From CAJCIS01 sp965276755 (GTDB taxonomy: Bacteria > Pseudomonadota > Alphaproteobacteria > Acetobacterales > Acetobacteraceae), in the NCBI GenBank assembly GCA_965276755.1, contig OZ255625.1:1798001-1862000 (forward strand): a stretch of 64,000 nt of DNA, given 5' to 3'. A model generated the notes under the pieces. It had not been told where the DNA came from. It was given only the letters and a program-made list of their open reading frames with translations, and did no database searches. Below, in pieces: positions 52,658 to 62,179 of this stretch (its first letter is position 1; every line of letters starts with the position of its first letter). The position numbers and the translations under genes were made by a program.

Positions 52658-52662
52658 GGCAA

Positions 52663-52767
52663 GAGGCTGGGGGGGATGTGCCATCCCCCTAGACCCCCTG
52701 TCGATTATTGGCCTCGTCTTAAATACGACGGGGGGTCTGGGGGGGATGGCACATCTCCCCCAGCTTT
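52663..52767. repeat. Family 1 palindromic repeat, copy 7
   Basis: Two-armed copy between the DUF4139 gene and the tannase gene (AGGCTGGGGGGGATGTGCCA; GATGGCACATCTCCCCCAGC). Confidence 0.92.
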
Positions 52768-52843
52768 TTCTTCGCTCTTGCCTGCCTACACGTTCACCTT
52801 CATGATCAATCCAACGAAAACGACAAAACACGGGGAACGCTCA

Positions 52844-54742
52844 ATGAAGCGATATATGGCGGCGCTCGCGCTCGCCGGCACCGCGCTCGCCAGCACGGCA
52901 GCCCACGCCACAACCTCGCCCTGCATGGCGCTGAACAGCTCCTTTCCCGACGGCGAGGCGCTGACGCTCTCCAAGGCGCTCGGCTACACGGGCGAGAACA
53001 ATGGCACGCCCATCGTGGTTGGCGTGACGGCGACCGATATTGCCGCCGGCGAGCTCAACGCGGGCGCACCCGCGGTGTGCGAGGTCGGCATCTTCATCGC
53101 GTCCGACGGCAACCCTAACGATTCGCAAATCCAGGTGGGCGTGCTGCTGCCCGTGGGCACGGAAGGCACTAACGACCAGAACGCCTGGAACGGCCGCTTT
53201 TTGGGCACAGGCAATGGCGGCTTTGCCGGATCGGTTGCCGACAGCACGCTGATCCTGGGCCTGGTGCCGTCCTACATCGCCACGGGCAAGACATATGCGG
53301 TGGCCAACACGGACATGGGCGATGGCGCCGGCCTTGGCGGCCCGCCAAACTGGCCGACGCCCTGGTATAATTGCAACACGCTGTTCTGCGGCAGCCAGGA
53401 GGGCCACCAGCTCTACGGGCAAACGCTGGGCGGGCTGTACGGCAACCCGGTGGCCATCGGCGATTTCGGCTACACTTCAACGCATCAGATGACGGTCGCA
53501 TCCAAGCAGCTGATCACCGATTTCTACGGCGCGCCGGCCACGCACAGCTATTTCCACGGGTGTTCGACGGGTGGGCAGGAAGCGCTGATGGAAGCGCAAC
53601 GTTTTCCCACCGACTATAACGGCATTCTGGCCGGCTCGCCCGCCTATAACCGCACCCATCTGCACATTGCGGCTGCGGCTTATTTCGAGGTGACGCACGC
53701 GCCGGCCGATGGCTCGGGCTTGCTGACAAACGAGGGGCTGGCGCTGGCGCATGCGGCAGTTCTGAGCCAGTGCGCCGGGAAGGATGGCGGCTATTCGGGT
53801 GATAATTTCCTGATGCTGCCGGCGCAGTGCGGCTTCACGGCCACCAGCCTGCAATGCACGGGCGCGCCGAACGAGGTGCCGTGCACCGACCCGAAAGGCA
53901 CGAGCTGCACGTGCCTGGTGCCCAATCAGGTCATTTCCCTGAATGATGCCTATTCGGGTGCGAAGGACAATCTCGGCAAGACGCTCTATCCTGGCTACGA
54001 ACGCGGCGTGGAGGACCCATACGCTGGGCTGCTGGTCGAGGAAGAGCAGGTCTCCGAGCCGTTGTTCGACAGCCTGGATTATTGGGCGTTCGGCCCGGGC
54101 TTCACCTGGCAAAGCCTGTTTGCCAGCACGAGTACAGCGCAGCCGATGCTGCGCTCGCGCATTCTGGCGATGGACAACGTGCCTGAGGGGGAAACGAACT
54201 TTGCCGGATTGCTGAATGCCGACTACGCGTGGCTGGGCAATAGCGGCTTTGTGGGGGCCGGGGGCAAGCTGATCATGTATGCCGGCTATGAGGACCCGCT
54301 TATTCCCGCGGCCAGCACATTCGATTATGTCAACCAGGTCAATCGCGATGCGCGTCAGCAGGGTGGGGCGGCTGTGCCCAGCTTTCTTACTCTGTATATG
54401 GCGCCGGGTATGTGGCATTGTAACGGCGGGCCCGGTGCGAATGCGTTCGGCAATCTCTCGGCGCAATTGCCGCCCCAGCCGACAAACCCGGGCGATGACG
54501 TGCTGGGTGCGCTTGTCAATTGGGTGGAGAAGGGCGTGCAGCCCGGCGTGATTACGGCCACGAAATACGTCAATGACGATGCAAGCCAGGGAATTGCCTT
54601 CCAGCGTCCGCTTTGCCCTTATCCGCACACGGCCAAGTATGCGCATCCGATGCAGCCTTGGCAGAATGCGAGCAGTTGGGCGTGTGCTGCTGCGGCGCCG
54701 GTGCTGAACCAGGAATTCGATCCGCTGTATGGGCCGCGTTAG
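52844..54742 (+). CDS. Secreted tannase/feruloyl-esterase family protein
   Basis: 632 residues from ATG 52844 (MKRYMAALALAGTALAS), preceded by GGGGAA; a Met at 52802 would add 14 polar residues before the signal peptide. Signal peptide to about residue 22, alpha/beta-hydrolase domain with nucleophile Ser241 in GCSTGGQE, many paired cysteines (CAGKDGGYS, CTCLV), and the lid region expected for PF07519. Such enzymes hydrolyse plant phenolic esters (tannins, feruloyl esters), in line with a plant-associated or peat lifestyle. Catalytic Asp and His lie later (MWHCNGGPG contains the His). Confidence 0.87.
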   Translation: MKRYMAALALAGTALASTAAHATTSPCMALNSSFPDGEALTLSKALGYTGENNGTPIVVGVTATDIAAGELNAGAPAVCEVGIFIASDGNPNDSQIQVGVLLPVGTEGTNDQNAWNGRFLGTGNGGFAGSVADSTLILGLVPSYIATGKTYAVANTDMGDGAGLGGPPNWPTPWYNCNTLFCGSQEGHQLYGQTLGGLYGNPVAIGDFGYTSTHQMTVASKQLITDFYGAPATHSYFHGCSTGGQEALMEAQRFPTDYNGILAGSPAYNRTHLHIAAAAYFEVTHAPADGSGLLTNEGLALAHAAVLSQCAGKDGGYSGDNFLMLPAQCGFTATSLQCTGAPNEVPCTDPKGTSCTCLVPNQVISLNDAYSGAKDNLGKTLYPGYERGVEDPYAGLLVEEEQVSEPLFDSLDYWAFGPGFTWQSLFASTSTAQPMLRSRILAMDNVPEGETNFAGLLNADYAWLGNSGFVGAGGKLIMYAGYEDPLIPAASTFDYVNQVNRDARQQGGAAVPSFLTLYMAPGMWHCNGGPGANAFGNLSAQLPPQPTNPGDDVLGALVNWVEKGVQPGVITATKYVNDDASQGIAFQRPLCPYPHTAKYAHPMQPWQNASSWACAAAAPVLNQEFDPLYGPR

Positions 54743-54751
54743 GTCGGAAAG

Positions 54752-54863
54752 AAGGCCAGGGGCTCTGCCCCTGGACCTAACAAATGGGGTCTGGGGCATC
54801 AGGCCCCGTCGTGCGCAGCACGCCTTGGCGTGACGGGGTCCAGGGGCAGAGCCCCTGGCCTTC
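54752..54863. repeat. Family 2 palindromic repeat, copy 4
   Basis: Outer arms AGGCCAGGGGCTCTGCCCCT and CAGGGGCAGAGCCCCTGGCC around an inner stem GTGCGCAGCAC, GGGGTC. Between convergent tannase and Gly-rich genes. Confidence 0.9.
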
Positions 54864-54871
54864 CAAAGCAT

Positions 54872-57286
54872 CTACCAAATTGAATTCAGGTGCGTTCCCG
54901 CCCACGCGCCGAATTCATGCCGGCCCTCAAGATCCGCCAGACCGGTCAGCGCCCAGGCACCCCCAAACAAGGCAGGCTGCTGGTCAGGTCCGGCATATGT
55001 CACGTCCGTGCCGCCACGCCCATCGGTCGCCAAAGCAAAATCGGATTGGCTGTATTTGCCGTCGAAAGCCAGCGTATCCAGGACATTTCCGTGCGTGCCG
55101 TACAGCGTCAATGTATTGTTGGCATAAGCCAACGACGCCGCTTTCAGCTTCTCCAGATCGATGACGTCACCATTGCCAAAGCCGCTGATGGCGCTGCTGA
55201 ATGCCTTGGGAGACGCAATGGTCAGCAAACCATCTCCCGCCTTGGCGAAGGCAAGCGTTGCGATGCTGACGGCCCCGTTCAGCGTCAGGCTGGCGCTGCC
55301 GCCTATGCTGAGCGTGCCGGCTCCAGCAATCGCGCCGTCCAGCGTCCAGTTCCCGTGCGCCTTTTCGCTTATGGCGGTAAAGCCGGTGATTGCGGTGCCG
55401 AAGCCTACGAGCGTGCCCGCCGCGGAACCGTCCAACGCAAGCGTGTCGGCCACGCTTGCATTGGCCACGATGTCGCCATTGAAGACCGCACCCGCATGAA
55501 CGGCCAGGCTTGCGGCGATTGTGCCAAATTGAACGGCATCGCCTTGCGCACCCATCCCGTGGTCCCCCAGGCCGCCTGCGCCGCCGGAGATTGTACCAGT
55601 GGCAATCAGCACGCCGCCATTGACGAACACGCCCGCGCCCCCTGCCCCGCCAGCGGCGTTACCCGCACTGCTGCCCGCGCCGCCGGTGATGGTGCCGTCA
55701 TTGGTCAGCGTTCCGCCATTGGCCAGATCCGCGCCTATACCGCCGGTGTTGGTGTCGCCAGCACCGGCGGCGCCCGCGGAGATCACGCCGGTGTTGACCA
55801 CCATTCCCCCATGGTCGAGCAGCAGGCCGTCTCCGCCATTGGCACCGGTCAGCCCGGAACCGCCAGCGCCGCTCTCGCCGCCCTGCAAGGTGGCATAGTT
55901 CCTCAGCGTGCCACCCGACATCATGTCGATGCCGATCCCGCCCTGGCCGGCAATGCCGCCGGCACCGTGATACCCGACGATTGCGGCGCCACCCGCGCCC
56001 GCGACGATCATTGCGGTGTTGACGATTGCGACGTTACCGGCGGCGCGTATGCCGTCGCCTCCTCCGCCCGATGCGGCGTAGCTGTTGGCGCCGCCGGTCC
56101 CGCCGGTCATTGTGCCATGATTGGTCAGCGTGGCGGCACCGGTCACCGATACGCCGATGCCGCCCTGCAATCCGCCCTCACCGGGCGAGGTGATGCCATT
56201 GCCCGCCGTGATCGTTCCCGTGTTGACGAGCGTGGCGGCGCCATGGAAATCCACGCCGTCACCGCCGGTGCCATTGGTCGGGCCAGCGCCGGAGACGAGC
56301 CCGCGGTTGAGCAGGTCACCCGCGCCTGCGAAGGCAATCCCCACACCGCCGAAACCGGGCTGGCCGGATGCTGCGCGCGCCGCGATCGTGCCAAAATTCG
56401 TAATCGTGCCCGCGCCGGAGAAGATAACGCCCGCGCCTCCCGGCGTGCCTTGATAGGCGGGGTTGCCGCCCGTTATCGTGCCGTGATTGACGATGCTGCC
56501 GGCGGCCAGGGAAACGCCGGCACCGGCACTGCCGGAATAGCCTTGCGCGGCGCCGCCACTCACAACCGCAAAATTTTCGATCAGGGCCGTGCCGCCCGCG
56601 GAAATGCCCGCGCCTGCCGCGCCATCCCGGCCATAATTGGTATAACCCGACGCACCGCCGAGGATTGCGCCGTGGTTTATGAACGTGCCGCCGCTCGAGA
56701 GATCCACGCCGATCCCTCCTGTGCCGCTGGTGGCGTAAAAGCCGTAGCCCGATCCGCCCGTCCCACCCGCAATGGTGCCAGCGTTGGAAAATTTGCCTTC
56801 CACCTGGAAGACGACACCCGCGCCACCCGCGCCGGCCGAGTAGTACGCGGTCGGGGCGAGGCTTCCCACCGAGACGGCATCGCCTCCCGGATCGTAGCAA
56901 TATCCGCCCTGGCCGCCCGCGATCATTCCGGTGTTGGAAAACACTCCGCCATCAGCGATCACGCCCGCACCGCCTGGCGCACCATTGTCATAATAGCCGC
57001 CGCCGCCGGCGCCGCCGAAAATCGATCCGTGGTTGAGGACTGATCCTGCTGTCTGCAGATCAATGCCTATACCCGCACTTTGCACGTAGGTGCCTGCCGC
57101 GCCTGCCACGTTGCCGTCGTTGATGATTTTGGCGTCGCTCACGGAGGCAGGAACGATGATTGCCGATCCGGTAGCGAATTTCGGCTCGACGCCGCCTGTG
57201 TCGGTGATCGTCAGCGGCGCGTAATATCCGCCGCTGCCGAGTGTGACGGTGTTGGAGATGATGGTGGTGATCGTTGTGCCTGGCAT
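54872..57286 (-). CDS. Large Gly-rich, imperfect-repeat protein (adhesin-like)
   Basis: 804 residues made mostly of degenerate 20-30 residue units with the pattern V-x-N-x-G-T-I-x-G-G-x-G-G, a right-handed beta-helix-like repeat found in adhesins and autotransporter passengers. No N-terminal signal peptide (MPGTTITTIISNTVTLG) and no autotransporter beta-barrel; the C-terminus (SDFALATDGRGGTDVTYAG) is a family end found in some alphaproteobacterial repeat proteins and may be a type I secretion region. Probably exported to the cell surface. Monocistronic. Confidence 0.65.
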   Translation of the reverse strand: MPGTTITTIISNTVTLGSGGYYAPLTITDTGGVEPKFATGSAIIVPASVSDAKIINDGNVAGAAGTYVQSAGIGIDLQTAGSVLNHGSIFGGAGGGGYYDNGAPGGAGVIADGGVFSNTGMIAGGQGGYCYDPGGDAVSVGSLAPTAYYSAGAGGAGVVFQVEGKFSNAGTIAGGTGGSGYGFYATSGTGGIGVDLSSGGTFINHGAILGGASGYTNYGRDGAAGAGISAGGTALIENFAVVSGGAAQGYSGSAGAGVSLAAGSIVNHGTITGGNPAYQGTPGGAGVIFSGAGTITNFGTIAARAASGQPGFGGVGIAFAGAGDLLNRGLVSGAGPTNGTGGDGVDFHGAATLVNTGTITAGNGITSPGEGGLQGGIGVSVTGAATLTNHGTMTGGTGGANSYAASGGGGDGIRAAGNVAIVNTAMIVAGAGGAAIVGYHGAGGIAGQGGIGIDMMSGGTLRNYATLQGGESGAGGSGLTGANGGDGLLLDHGGMVVNTGVISAGAAGAGDTNTGGIGADLANGGTLTNDGTITGGAGSSAGNAAGGAGGAGVFVNGGVLIATGTISGGAGGLGDHGMGAQGDAVQFGTIAASLAVHAGAVFNGDIVANASVADTLALDGSAAGTLVGFGTAITGFTAISEKAHGNWTLDGAIAGAGTLSIGGSASLTLNGAVSIATLAFAKAGDGLLTIASPKAFSSAISGFGNGDVIDLEKLKAASLAYANNTLTLYGTHGNVLDTLAFDGKYSQSDFALATDGRGGTDVTYAGPDQQPALFGGAWALTGLADLEGRHEFGAWAGTHLNSIW

Positions 57287-57388
57287 GGAGCGGCCTCCGG
57301 GGCGCCACGGAGCCGTCCGGGAGCCGGGTCACGAATGATGTGAGCGAGGGTTCAATGAAATGCTGGGAGTGTCAACGTATGAAGGGAA

Positions 57389-57496
57389 GAGCTGGGGGAG
57401 ATGTGCCATCCCCCCCAGACCCCCCGTCATCTATAAGGCGCCGCGTTAAATAACGACGGGGGGTCTGGGGGGGATGGCACATCTCCCCCAGCCTTT
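57389..57496. repeat. Family 1 palindromic repeat, copy 8
   Basis: Full two-armed copy upstream of aroA (GAGCTGGGGGAGATGTGCCA; GGATGGCACATCTCCCCCAG). Confidence 0.92.
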
Positions 57497-57513
57497 CTCC
57501 ACTAAACAGGCGT

Positions 57514-58836
57514 ATGACCGCCCCGATGCTCACCTCCCACCCCGCCGCCCATCCCCTCCGCGGCGCCACCACAGTCTCGGGCGACAAGTCGATTTCCCAC
57601 CGCGCGCTGATGTTTGCCGCCCTGGCCATCGGCCGCACCACCATCACCGGCCTTCTGGACGGCGAGGACGTGCGGCGCACCGCAACCGCCATGCGCGCGC
57701 TGGGCGCGGAGGTGTCGTATGATGGGAAGGCCTGGCACGTGGTCGGCGCCGGCCTGGGCGCGCTGCGCGAGCCGGACGATGTGCTGGACATGGGCAACTC
57801 GGGCACCGCGGCCCGCCTGCTGTGCGGCATACTGGCCAGCCATCCGATCTTTTCGGTCATGACGGGTGACGCCAGCCTGCGGCGGCGGCCGATGGCGCGC
57901 GTCACGGTCCCGCTTGCCGAGACGGGCGCACGCTTCACGGCGCGCGCGGGTGGTCTGCTGCCGCTCGCGATCGAGGGCGCGCGTGATGCGCTGCCGCTGG
58001 AGCACCGCATGCGCGTGGCCAGCGCGCAGGTGAAGTCCGCCATTCTGCTGGCGGGGCTGAATGCGCGCGGGGTGACGCGCATAGAGGAGCCGGTGCCAAC
58101 GCGCGACCATTCGGAGAACATGCTGCGCCATTTTGGCGCCGATGTGCGGGTGGAGGCGGATGGCGCGGGACGGGTGATTTCGTTGGTCGGCCAGCCTGTG
58201 CTGCGTGCGGCGCCGATCGTTGTACCTGGCGATCCGTCCAGCGCGGCTTTTCCGCTTGTGGCGGCGCTGACGGTGGCGGGCTCGGCGGTGCGGATCGAGG
58301 GGGTGGGGCTCAACCCGCTGCGCACGGGCTTGATTGACACGTTAGCCGAGATGGGCGCTGCGATTGCGGCGTCGGATTTGCGGGTTGAGGGCGGGGAGAC
58401 GGTGGGGACGCTGGCGGCAAGCTGGGGTGCGCTGCGGGCGGTGGATGTCCCGGCGGGCCGCGCGCCCAGCATGATCGACGAATACCCGATCCTTGCCGTG
58501 GCTTGCGCGCATGCGGCGGGTACCAGCCGGCTGCGCGGCTTGGGCGAATTGCGCGTCAAGGAGAGCGATCGGCTTGCGGGCACGGCGTCGCTATTGAATG
58601 GAAACGGTGTTGCCGTGGAGATCGAAGGCGACGACCTGATCGTGCATGGGCTGGGCGGGCCGCCCGCCGGGGGAGGCGTTGTGGAGACGCTCATGGATCA
58701 TCGCCTCGCCATGAGCGCACTGGTTCTGGGGGCCGGCGCAAGGACGGCAGTAGGCGTAGATGATGTGGCGTTCATCGATACGAGTTTTCCTGGGTTTGTC
58801 GGGCTGATGACGTCGCTGGGCTGCCGCTTTTCATGA
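57514..58836 (+). CDS. aroA: 3-phosphoshikimate 1-carboxyvinyltransferase (EPSP synthase), class II-like
   Basis: 440 residues. Motifs SGDKSISHRA, GDASLRRRPM, SAQVKSAILLAGLN, RDHSENMLRHFG and KESDRLAGTASLL. The RDHSE, GDKS and SAQVK motifs are those of class II (Agrobacterium CP4-type) enzymes. The loop that carries Ala in CP4 (GNAAT) here reads GNSGT, keeping Gly as in sensitive enzymes, and the N-x-T-R motif reads NPLR. Makes EPSP for aromatic amino acids. Overlaps cmk by 4 nt. Confidence 0.95.
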   Translation: MTAPMLTSHPAAHPLRGATTVSGDKSISHRALMFAALAIGRTTITGLLDGEDVRRTATAMRALGAEVSYDGKAWHVVGAGLGALREPDDVLDMGNSGTAARLLCGILASHPIFSVMTGDASLRRRPMARVTVPLAETGARFTARAGGLLPLAIEGARDALPLEHRMRVASAQVKSAILLAGLNARGVTRIEEPVPTRDHSENMLRHFGADVRVEADGAGRVISLVGQPVLRAAPIVVPGDPSSAAFPLVAALTVAGSAVRIEGVGLNPLRTGLIDTLAEMGAAIAASDLRVEGGETVGTLAASWGALRAVDVPAGRAPSMIDEYPILAVACAHAAGTSRLRGLGELRVKESDRLAGTASLLNGNGVAVEIEGDDLIVHGLGGPPAGGGVVETLMDHRLAMSALVLGAGARTAVGVDDVAFIDTSFPGFVGLMTSLGCRFS

Positions 58837-59465
58837 GCGAGCCTTTGATTGTTGCGATTGATGGGCCGGCGGCGGCGGGCAAGGGCACGCTGGCGCGGCG
58901 TTTAGCCGTGGCGTTGGGGCTGCCGTATTTGGACACGGGGTTGCTTTACCGCGCAGTGGCGCGGCGTGTGCTGGATGTGGGGGGTTCGACCGCGCCGGAG
59001 GCGGCCATCGCCGAGGCCGGGGCGCTTTGCCCCGCTGATTTGGCGCGCGGCGATCTGCGCACCCCCGAGGTCGATCGCGCGGCGGCGGCGGTTGCCTCGA
59101 TTGCGGGCGTGCGCGCGGCGCTGCTGGCGTTTCAGCGCGGCTTTGCGCGCGCGGGCGGGGCTGTGCTGGACGGGCGGGACATCGGCACGGTGATTTTTCC
59201 CGATGCGCGTGTGAAACTGTTCGTGACGGCCAGCGTGGCGGCGCGCGCCGAGCGGCGCTGGCGCGAATTGCGCGCGCGCGGGGTTGCGGTTGATTTGCAG
59301 GTTGTGACCGATGACATGGCGGCGCGCGATGCGGCCGATGCGGCGCGTGCGGCGGCACCGTTGCGACCGGCGGAGGATGCGGTGCTGCTGGATACGACGG
59401 TGCTGGGGCCGGAGGAGGCGTTTGCGCGGGCGATGGATATTGTGCGCCAGTCGTCACCAATTTGA
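58833..59465 (+). CDS. cmk: (d)CMP kinase
   Basis: 210 residues. P-loop DGPAAAGKGT, DTGLLYRA, RDIGTVIFPDARVKLFVTAS are diagnostic. Phosphorylates CMP/dCMP. The ATG overlaps the aroA stop. In related genomes rpsA follows directly; here it is 3.3 kb away. Confidence 0.96.
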   Translation: MSEPLIVAIDGPAAAGKGTLARRLAVALGLPYLDTGLLYRAVARRVLDVGGSTAPEAAIAEAGALCPADLARGDLRTPEVDRAAAAVASIAGVRAALLAFQRGFARAGGAVLDGRDIGTVIFPDARVKLFVTASVAARAERRWRELRARGVAVDLQVVTDDMAARDAADAARAAAPLRPAEDAVLLDTTVLGPEEAFARAMDIVRQSSPI

Positions 59466-59583
59466 ATGGCATTTCCAGGACGTGCAGCCCCAAATTGCCT
59501 TCAACTCCCGGCGCATCGCCACAAGCTTTGGTGCAACGTCTGTCTGGGTTGACACAGAAGCCAACATGGATGGCCATTGAACT

Positions 59584-60408
59584 ATGTCCGTCAACTGTTT
59601 CGATACCGATGGAGGCACGCTCGCCGTAGAGGTGGAGGGCGAAGGACCGCTCGTCGTCTGCTCGCCGGGCATGGGCGATATTCGCGACGCTTTCGCCCCG
59701 CTCGCCGCGCGCCTGGTGGCAGGCGGCTATCGCGTCGCTCGCGCCGACCTGCGTGGACACGGCGAGAGCACCGCGAGCTTCGCACGCTATGGCGATGAGG
59801 CGAGCGCGGAGGATTATCTGACCATCATCGAGGGGCTCGGCGGCGGCCCTGCGGTGCTGGCAGGTGCCTCTATGTCAGGCGGTGCCGCAGTAATCGCGGC
59901 GGGCCGCCGCCCCGATCTGGTCAACGGCCTCATCCTGCTCGGCCCCTACCTGCGCAATGGCATGGGCGAGTTCGGATGCGCGATTTTTAATGTCGCACTC
60001 GCCAGGCCCTGGGGACCTGCCGTTTGGCGCATTTTCGCCGCCAGGTTATGGCCGGGCCTCGGCGACAAGGCAAAGGACCGAGCGGCGCTCACAACGGCGC
60101 TCCTGACCCGTCCCGGCTATTGGCGCGCCTTTCACGCCACAACCGCTACCGATCATCGTGTGATCGCGCCCTGGATCGGCCAGGTTCAAGCGCGCGTCCT
60201 TGTTGTCATGGGCGAGGCCGATCCGGACTGGAAAGATCCGCGCGCGGAGGCGAATTGGGTGGCGTCTAACTTTGCCGATGCCACAACGATCATGGTGCCG
60301 GGTGCCGGGCACGCACCGATGCTCGAGCGTCCTGACATCGTGGGCCCTGCCGCGCTGAAATTCCTGGCCGATATTGGCGTGGTGTCCGGCCGCATAAGCT
60401 CGTTGTAG
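59584..60408 (+). CDS. Alpha/beta hydrolase
   Basis: 274 residues, alpha/beta-hydrolase fold: PLVVCSPGMGDIRDAF, RADLRGHGEST, the nucleophile elbow GASMSGGA, MGEADPDWKDPRAEA and the terminal GAGHAPMLERPD, giving a plausible Ser-Asp-His triad. Substrate unknown. It lies between cmk and a TetR/oxidoreductase pair and may be part of the inserted module. Confidence 0.85.
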   Translation: MSVNCFDTDGGTLAVEVEGEGPLVVCSPGMGDIRDAFAPLAARLVAGGYRVARADLRGHGESTASFARYGDEASAEDYLTIIEGLGGGPAVLAGASMSGGAAVIAAGRRPDLVNGLILLGPYLRNGMGEFGCAIFNVALARPWGPAVWRIFAARLWPGLGDKAKDRAALTTALLTRPGYWRAFHATTATDHRVIAPWIGQVQARVLVVMGEADPDWKDPRAEANWVASNFADATTIMVPGAGHAPMLERPDIVGPAALKFLADIGVVSGRISSL

Positions 60409-60464
60409 CACTCGAGCGGAACTCCGCGGGAAGCGTGACAGGTTTAACGGCCGATTATTGTCCA

Positions 60465-61034
60465 TCATGTGACGCCCGTTGGCCGTTCTTCCACGCTCAG
60501 AATAGCGCTGGCGATGACATCGAAGAGGTGGCCGGCGCGTGGCGCGAGCGAGGATTGGTCGCAAATCCATGCGAGCGCTCCTACCAGTGCGAACAGATCG
60601 GTGCCGTCGATATCGGCACGCGCCACACCCTCTTGCTGAGCGCGGGAGAGCAGGTGCGTGCCTGCCGCATGCATCCTCATGCACGAAGCATGAAGTGCGG
60701 AGTTCGGATCGTCGATGGCAGCCACCATCAAGGCAATGGCGCCACGCAAATTATGCGCGGCCGCTACTGTCTGATGTAGCCAAGACCTCAGCGCTTCCTT
60801 GGGTGAATCCGAGGTCCGGAGTTCGCCTGCACGTGCTGTCAGTTCGTCGAAGCTCGCGCGGAGCAAGGCGTCGAGCAATGCCTCTCGTCTGGGAAAGTGG
60901 CGATAGAGCGTACCGAGTCCGACGCCAGCTTTGCGGGCAATATCGCGCAGCGACGCGTCAGCACCCTGCTTTGTCACAACCTCGCGCGCGACGGCGAGCA
61001 AATGGTCATAGTTTTTTTGGGCGTCGGCTCGCAT
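60465..61034 (-). CDS. TetR-family transcriptional regulator
   Basis: 189 residues from ATG 61034 (MRADAQKNYDHLLAVAREV). N-terminal HTH: ASLRDIARKAGVGLGTLYRHFPRREALLDALL; the C-terminal half fits a TetR ligand-binding domain of the type associated with aromatic or xenobiotic efflux and reductases. Divergent from the oxidoreductase it probably represses. Confidence 0.9.
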   Translation of the reverse strand: MRADAQKNYDHLLAVAREVVTKQGADASLRDIARKAGVGLGTLYRHFPRREALLDALLRASFDELTARAGELRTSDSPKEALRSWLHQTVAAAHNLRGAIALMVAAIDDPNSALHASCMRMHAAGTHLLSRAQQEGVARADIDGTDLFALVGALAWICDQSSLAPRAGHLFDVIASAILSVEERPTGVT

Positions 61035-61043
61035 TGGACCTGC

Positions 61044-61088
61044 TTGACAAACGGGTCGGTGCACCGAATATGCGGGTCAGTGCTCCGA
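61044..61088 (+). promoter_or_regulatory. Oxidoreductase promoter with a double TetR operator
   Basis: TTGACA (61044-61049) is followed by 17 bp and a weak -10 AATATG. The 12 bp perfect palindrome TCGGTGCACCGA (61056-61067) sits between the -35 and -10 elements, and a related box TCAGTGCTCCGA (61077-61088) is exactly 21 bp downstream. The position fits repression of the oxidoreductase and autorepression of tetR. Confidence 0.75.
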
Positions 61089-61123
61089 TCAAGCATAGCC
61101 CATCGTCAATCCCGGAGGAAGCG

Positions 61124-62131
61124 ATGCCGACGAAGACAATGAAGGCCGTCCGGATTCACCAATTTGGTGGTCCTGATGTGCTCAAATACGAGGATGTGCC
61201 CAAGCCCGAGTGCGGTCCGGGTGAGGTGCTCGTTCGGGTTCACGCCATTGGCCTCAATCCTCCCGATTGGTATCTGCGAGACGGCTATAAGGCGCATCCC
61301 GAGTTAAAGCCCTCGGTGAGCTTTCCCATCATTTTGGGCTCGGACGTGTCGGGCGTTGTCGAGAACGCCGCAGAGGACGTGCGCGATTTTGCCCTAGGCG
61401 ATGAGGTATTCGGCATGATCCGCTTTCCCAGCTTCGGGAGCAGCGCTGCCTATGCCGACTACGTCGCGGCTCCGGCGCAGGACCTGGCGCGCAAGCCGCC
61501 CGGCATCGATCACGTGCACGCCGCAGCAGCGCCTATGTCGGGTCTGACCGCGTGGCAGTTTCTGATCGAGCGGGGGCACAACGAGCCCAACCCCCTCCAG
61601 GCGGAGTTGCATCGCCCGGTCCCGCTGGGGGGCAAGACGGTGCTCGTCAATGGCGCTGCCGGCGGCGTGGGACATCTGGCGGTGCAGTTGGCGAGATGGC
61701 AGAATGCCAACGTCATCGCGGTGGCATCGGCCACCAACGAGAAATTCCTGCGCGGGCTCGGCGCCGGCGCATTCATCGACTACGCCAAGAGCGCGCCTGA
61801 GGACGTCGCTCATGACGTCGATCTCGTTCTGGACACCCTGGGCGGCGCTGCCACCAAGCGTTTCCTGCGCACGCTCAAGCGTGGCGGTGCCCTGTTTCCG
61901 GTGTTCCCCGGCTTCTCCGATGCACAGGAGGCCGCAAAACTCGGGGTCACGGTCTCGATGACCCAGGTGCGCTCGAACGGCTCGCAACTTGGGGAACTCG
62001 CGCGCCTGCTGGACGACGGCACGGTTGTTGTCGCCGTCGATGCAACATTTCCGCTGGCGGCCGCCTGCAAGGCGCACGAGCGGGCCGCGCAGGGGCACAC
62101 GCGAGGCAAGATCGTGCTCACGGTCGAGTGA
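61124..62131 (+). CDS. Zinc-independent NADP-dependent oxidoreductase (quinone oxidoreductase type)
   Basis: 335 residues from ATG 61124, with GGAGGA upstream. MDR family: MKAVRIHQFGGPDVLKYEDVPKP, GLNPPDWYLRDGYK, NADP-binding VNGAAGGVGHLAVQLAR. Residues typical of zinc-binding alcohol dehydrogenases are absent. Probably detoxifies quinones or unsaturated carbonyl compounds, under TetR control. Confidence 0.9.
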   Translation: MPTKTMKAVRIHQFGGPDVLKYEDVPKPECGPGEVLVRVHAIGLNPPDWYLRDGYKAHPELKPSVSFPIILGSDVSGVVENAAEDVRDFALGDEVFGMIRFPSFGSSAAYADYVAAPAQDLARKPPGIDHVHAAAAPMSGLTAWQFLIERGHNEPNPLQAELHRPVPLGGKTVLVNGAAGGVGHLAVQLARWQNANVIAVASATNEKFLRGLGAGAFIDYAKSAPEDVAHDVDLVLDTLGGAATKRFLRTLKRGGALFPVFPGFSDAQEAAKLGVTVSMTQVRSNGSQLGELARLLDDGTVVVAVDATFPLAAACKAHERAAQGHTRGKIVLTVE

Positions 62132-62179
62132 CGTGGGAGGTTGAAGTAATACCACCCGCAGAACGATTGATTCTCAAGG

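Noticed and set aside
54890..57043. 717-codon plus-strand frame opposite the Gly-rich protein
   Set aside because: Antisense to repetitive GC-rich codons; no domain, and the minus frame has regular beta-helix repeats.
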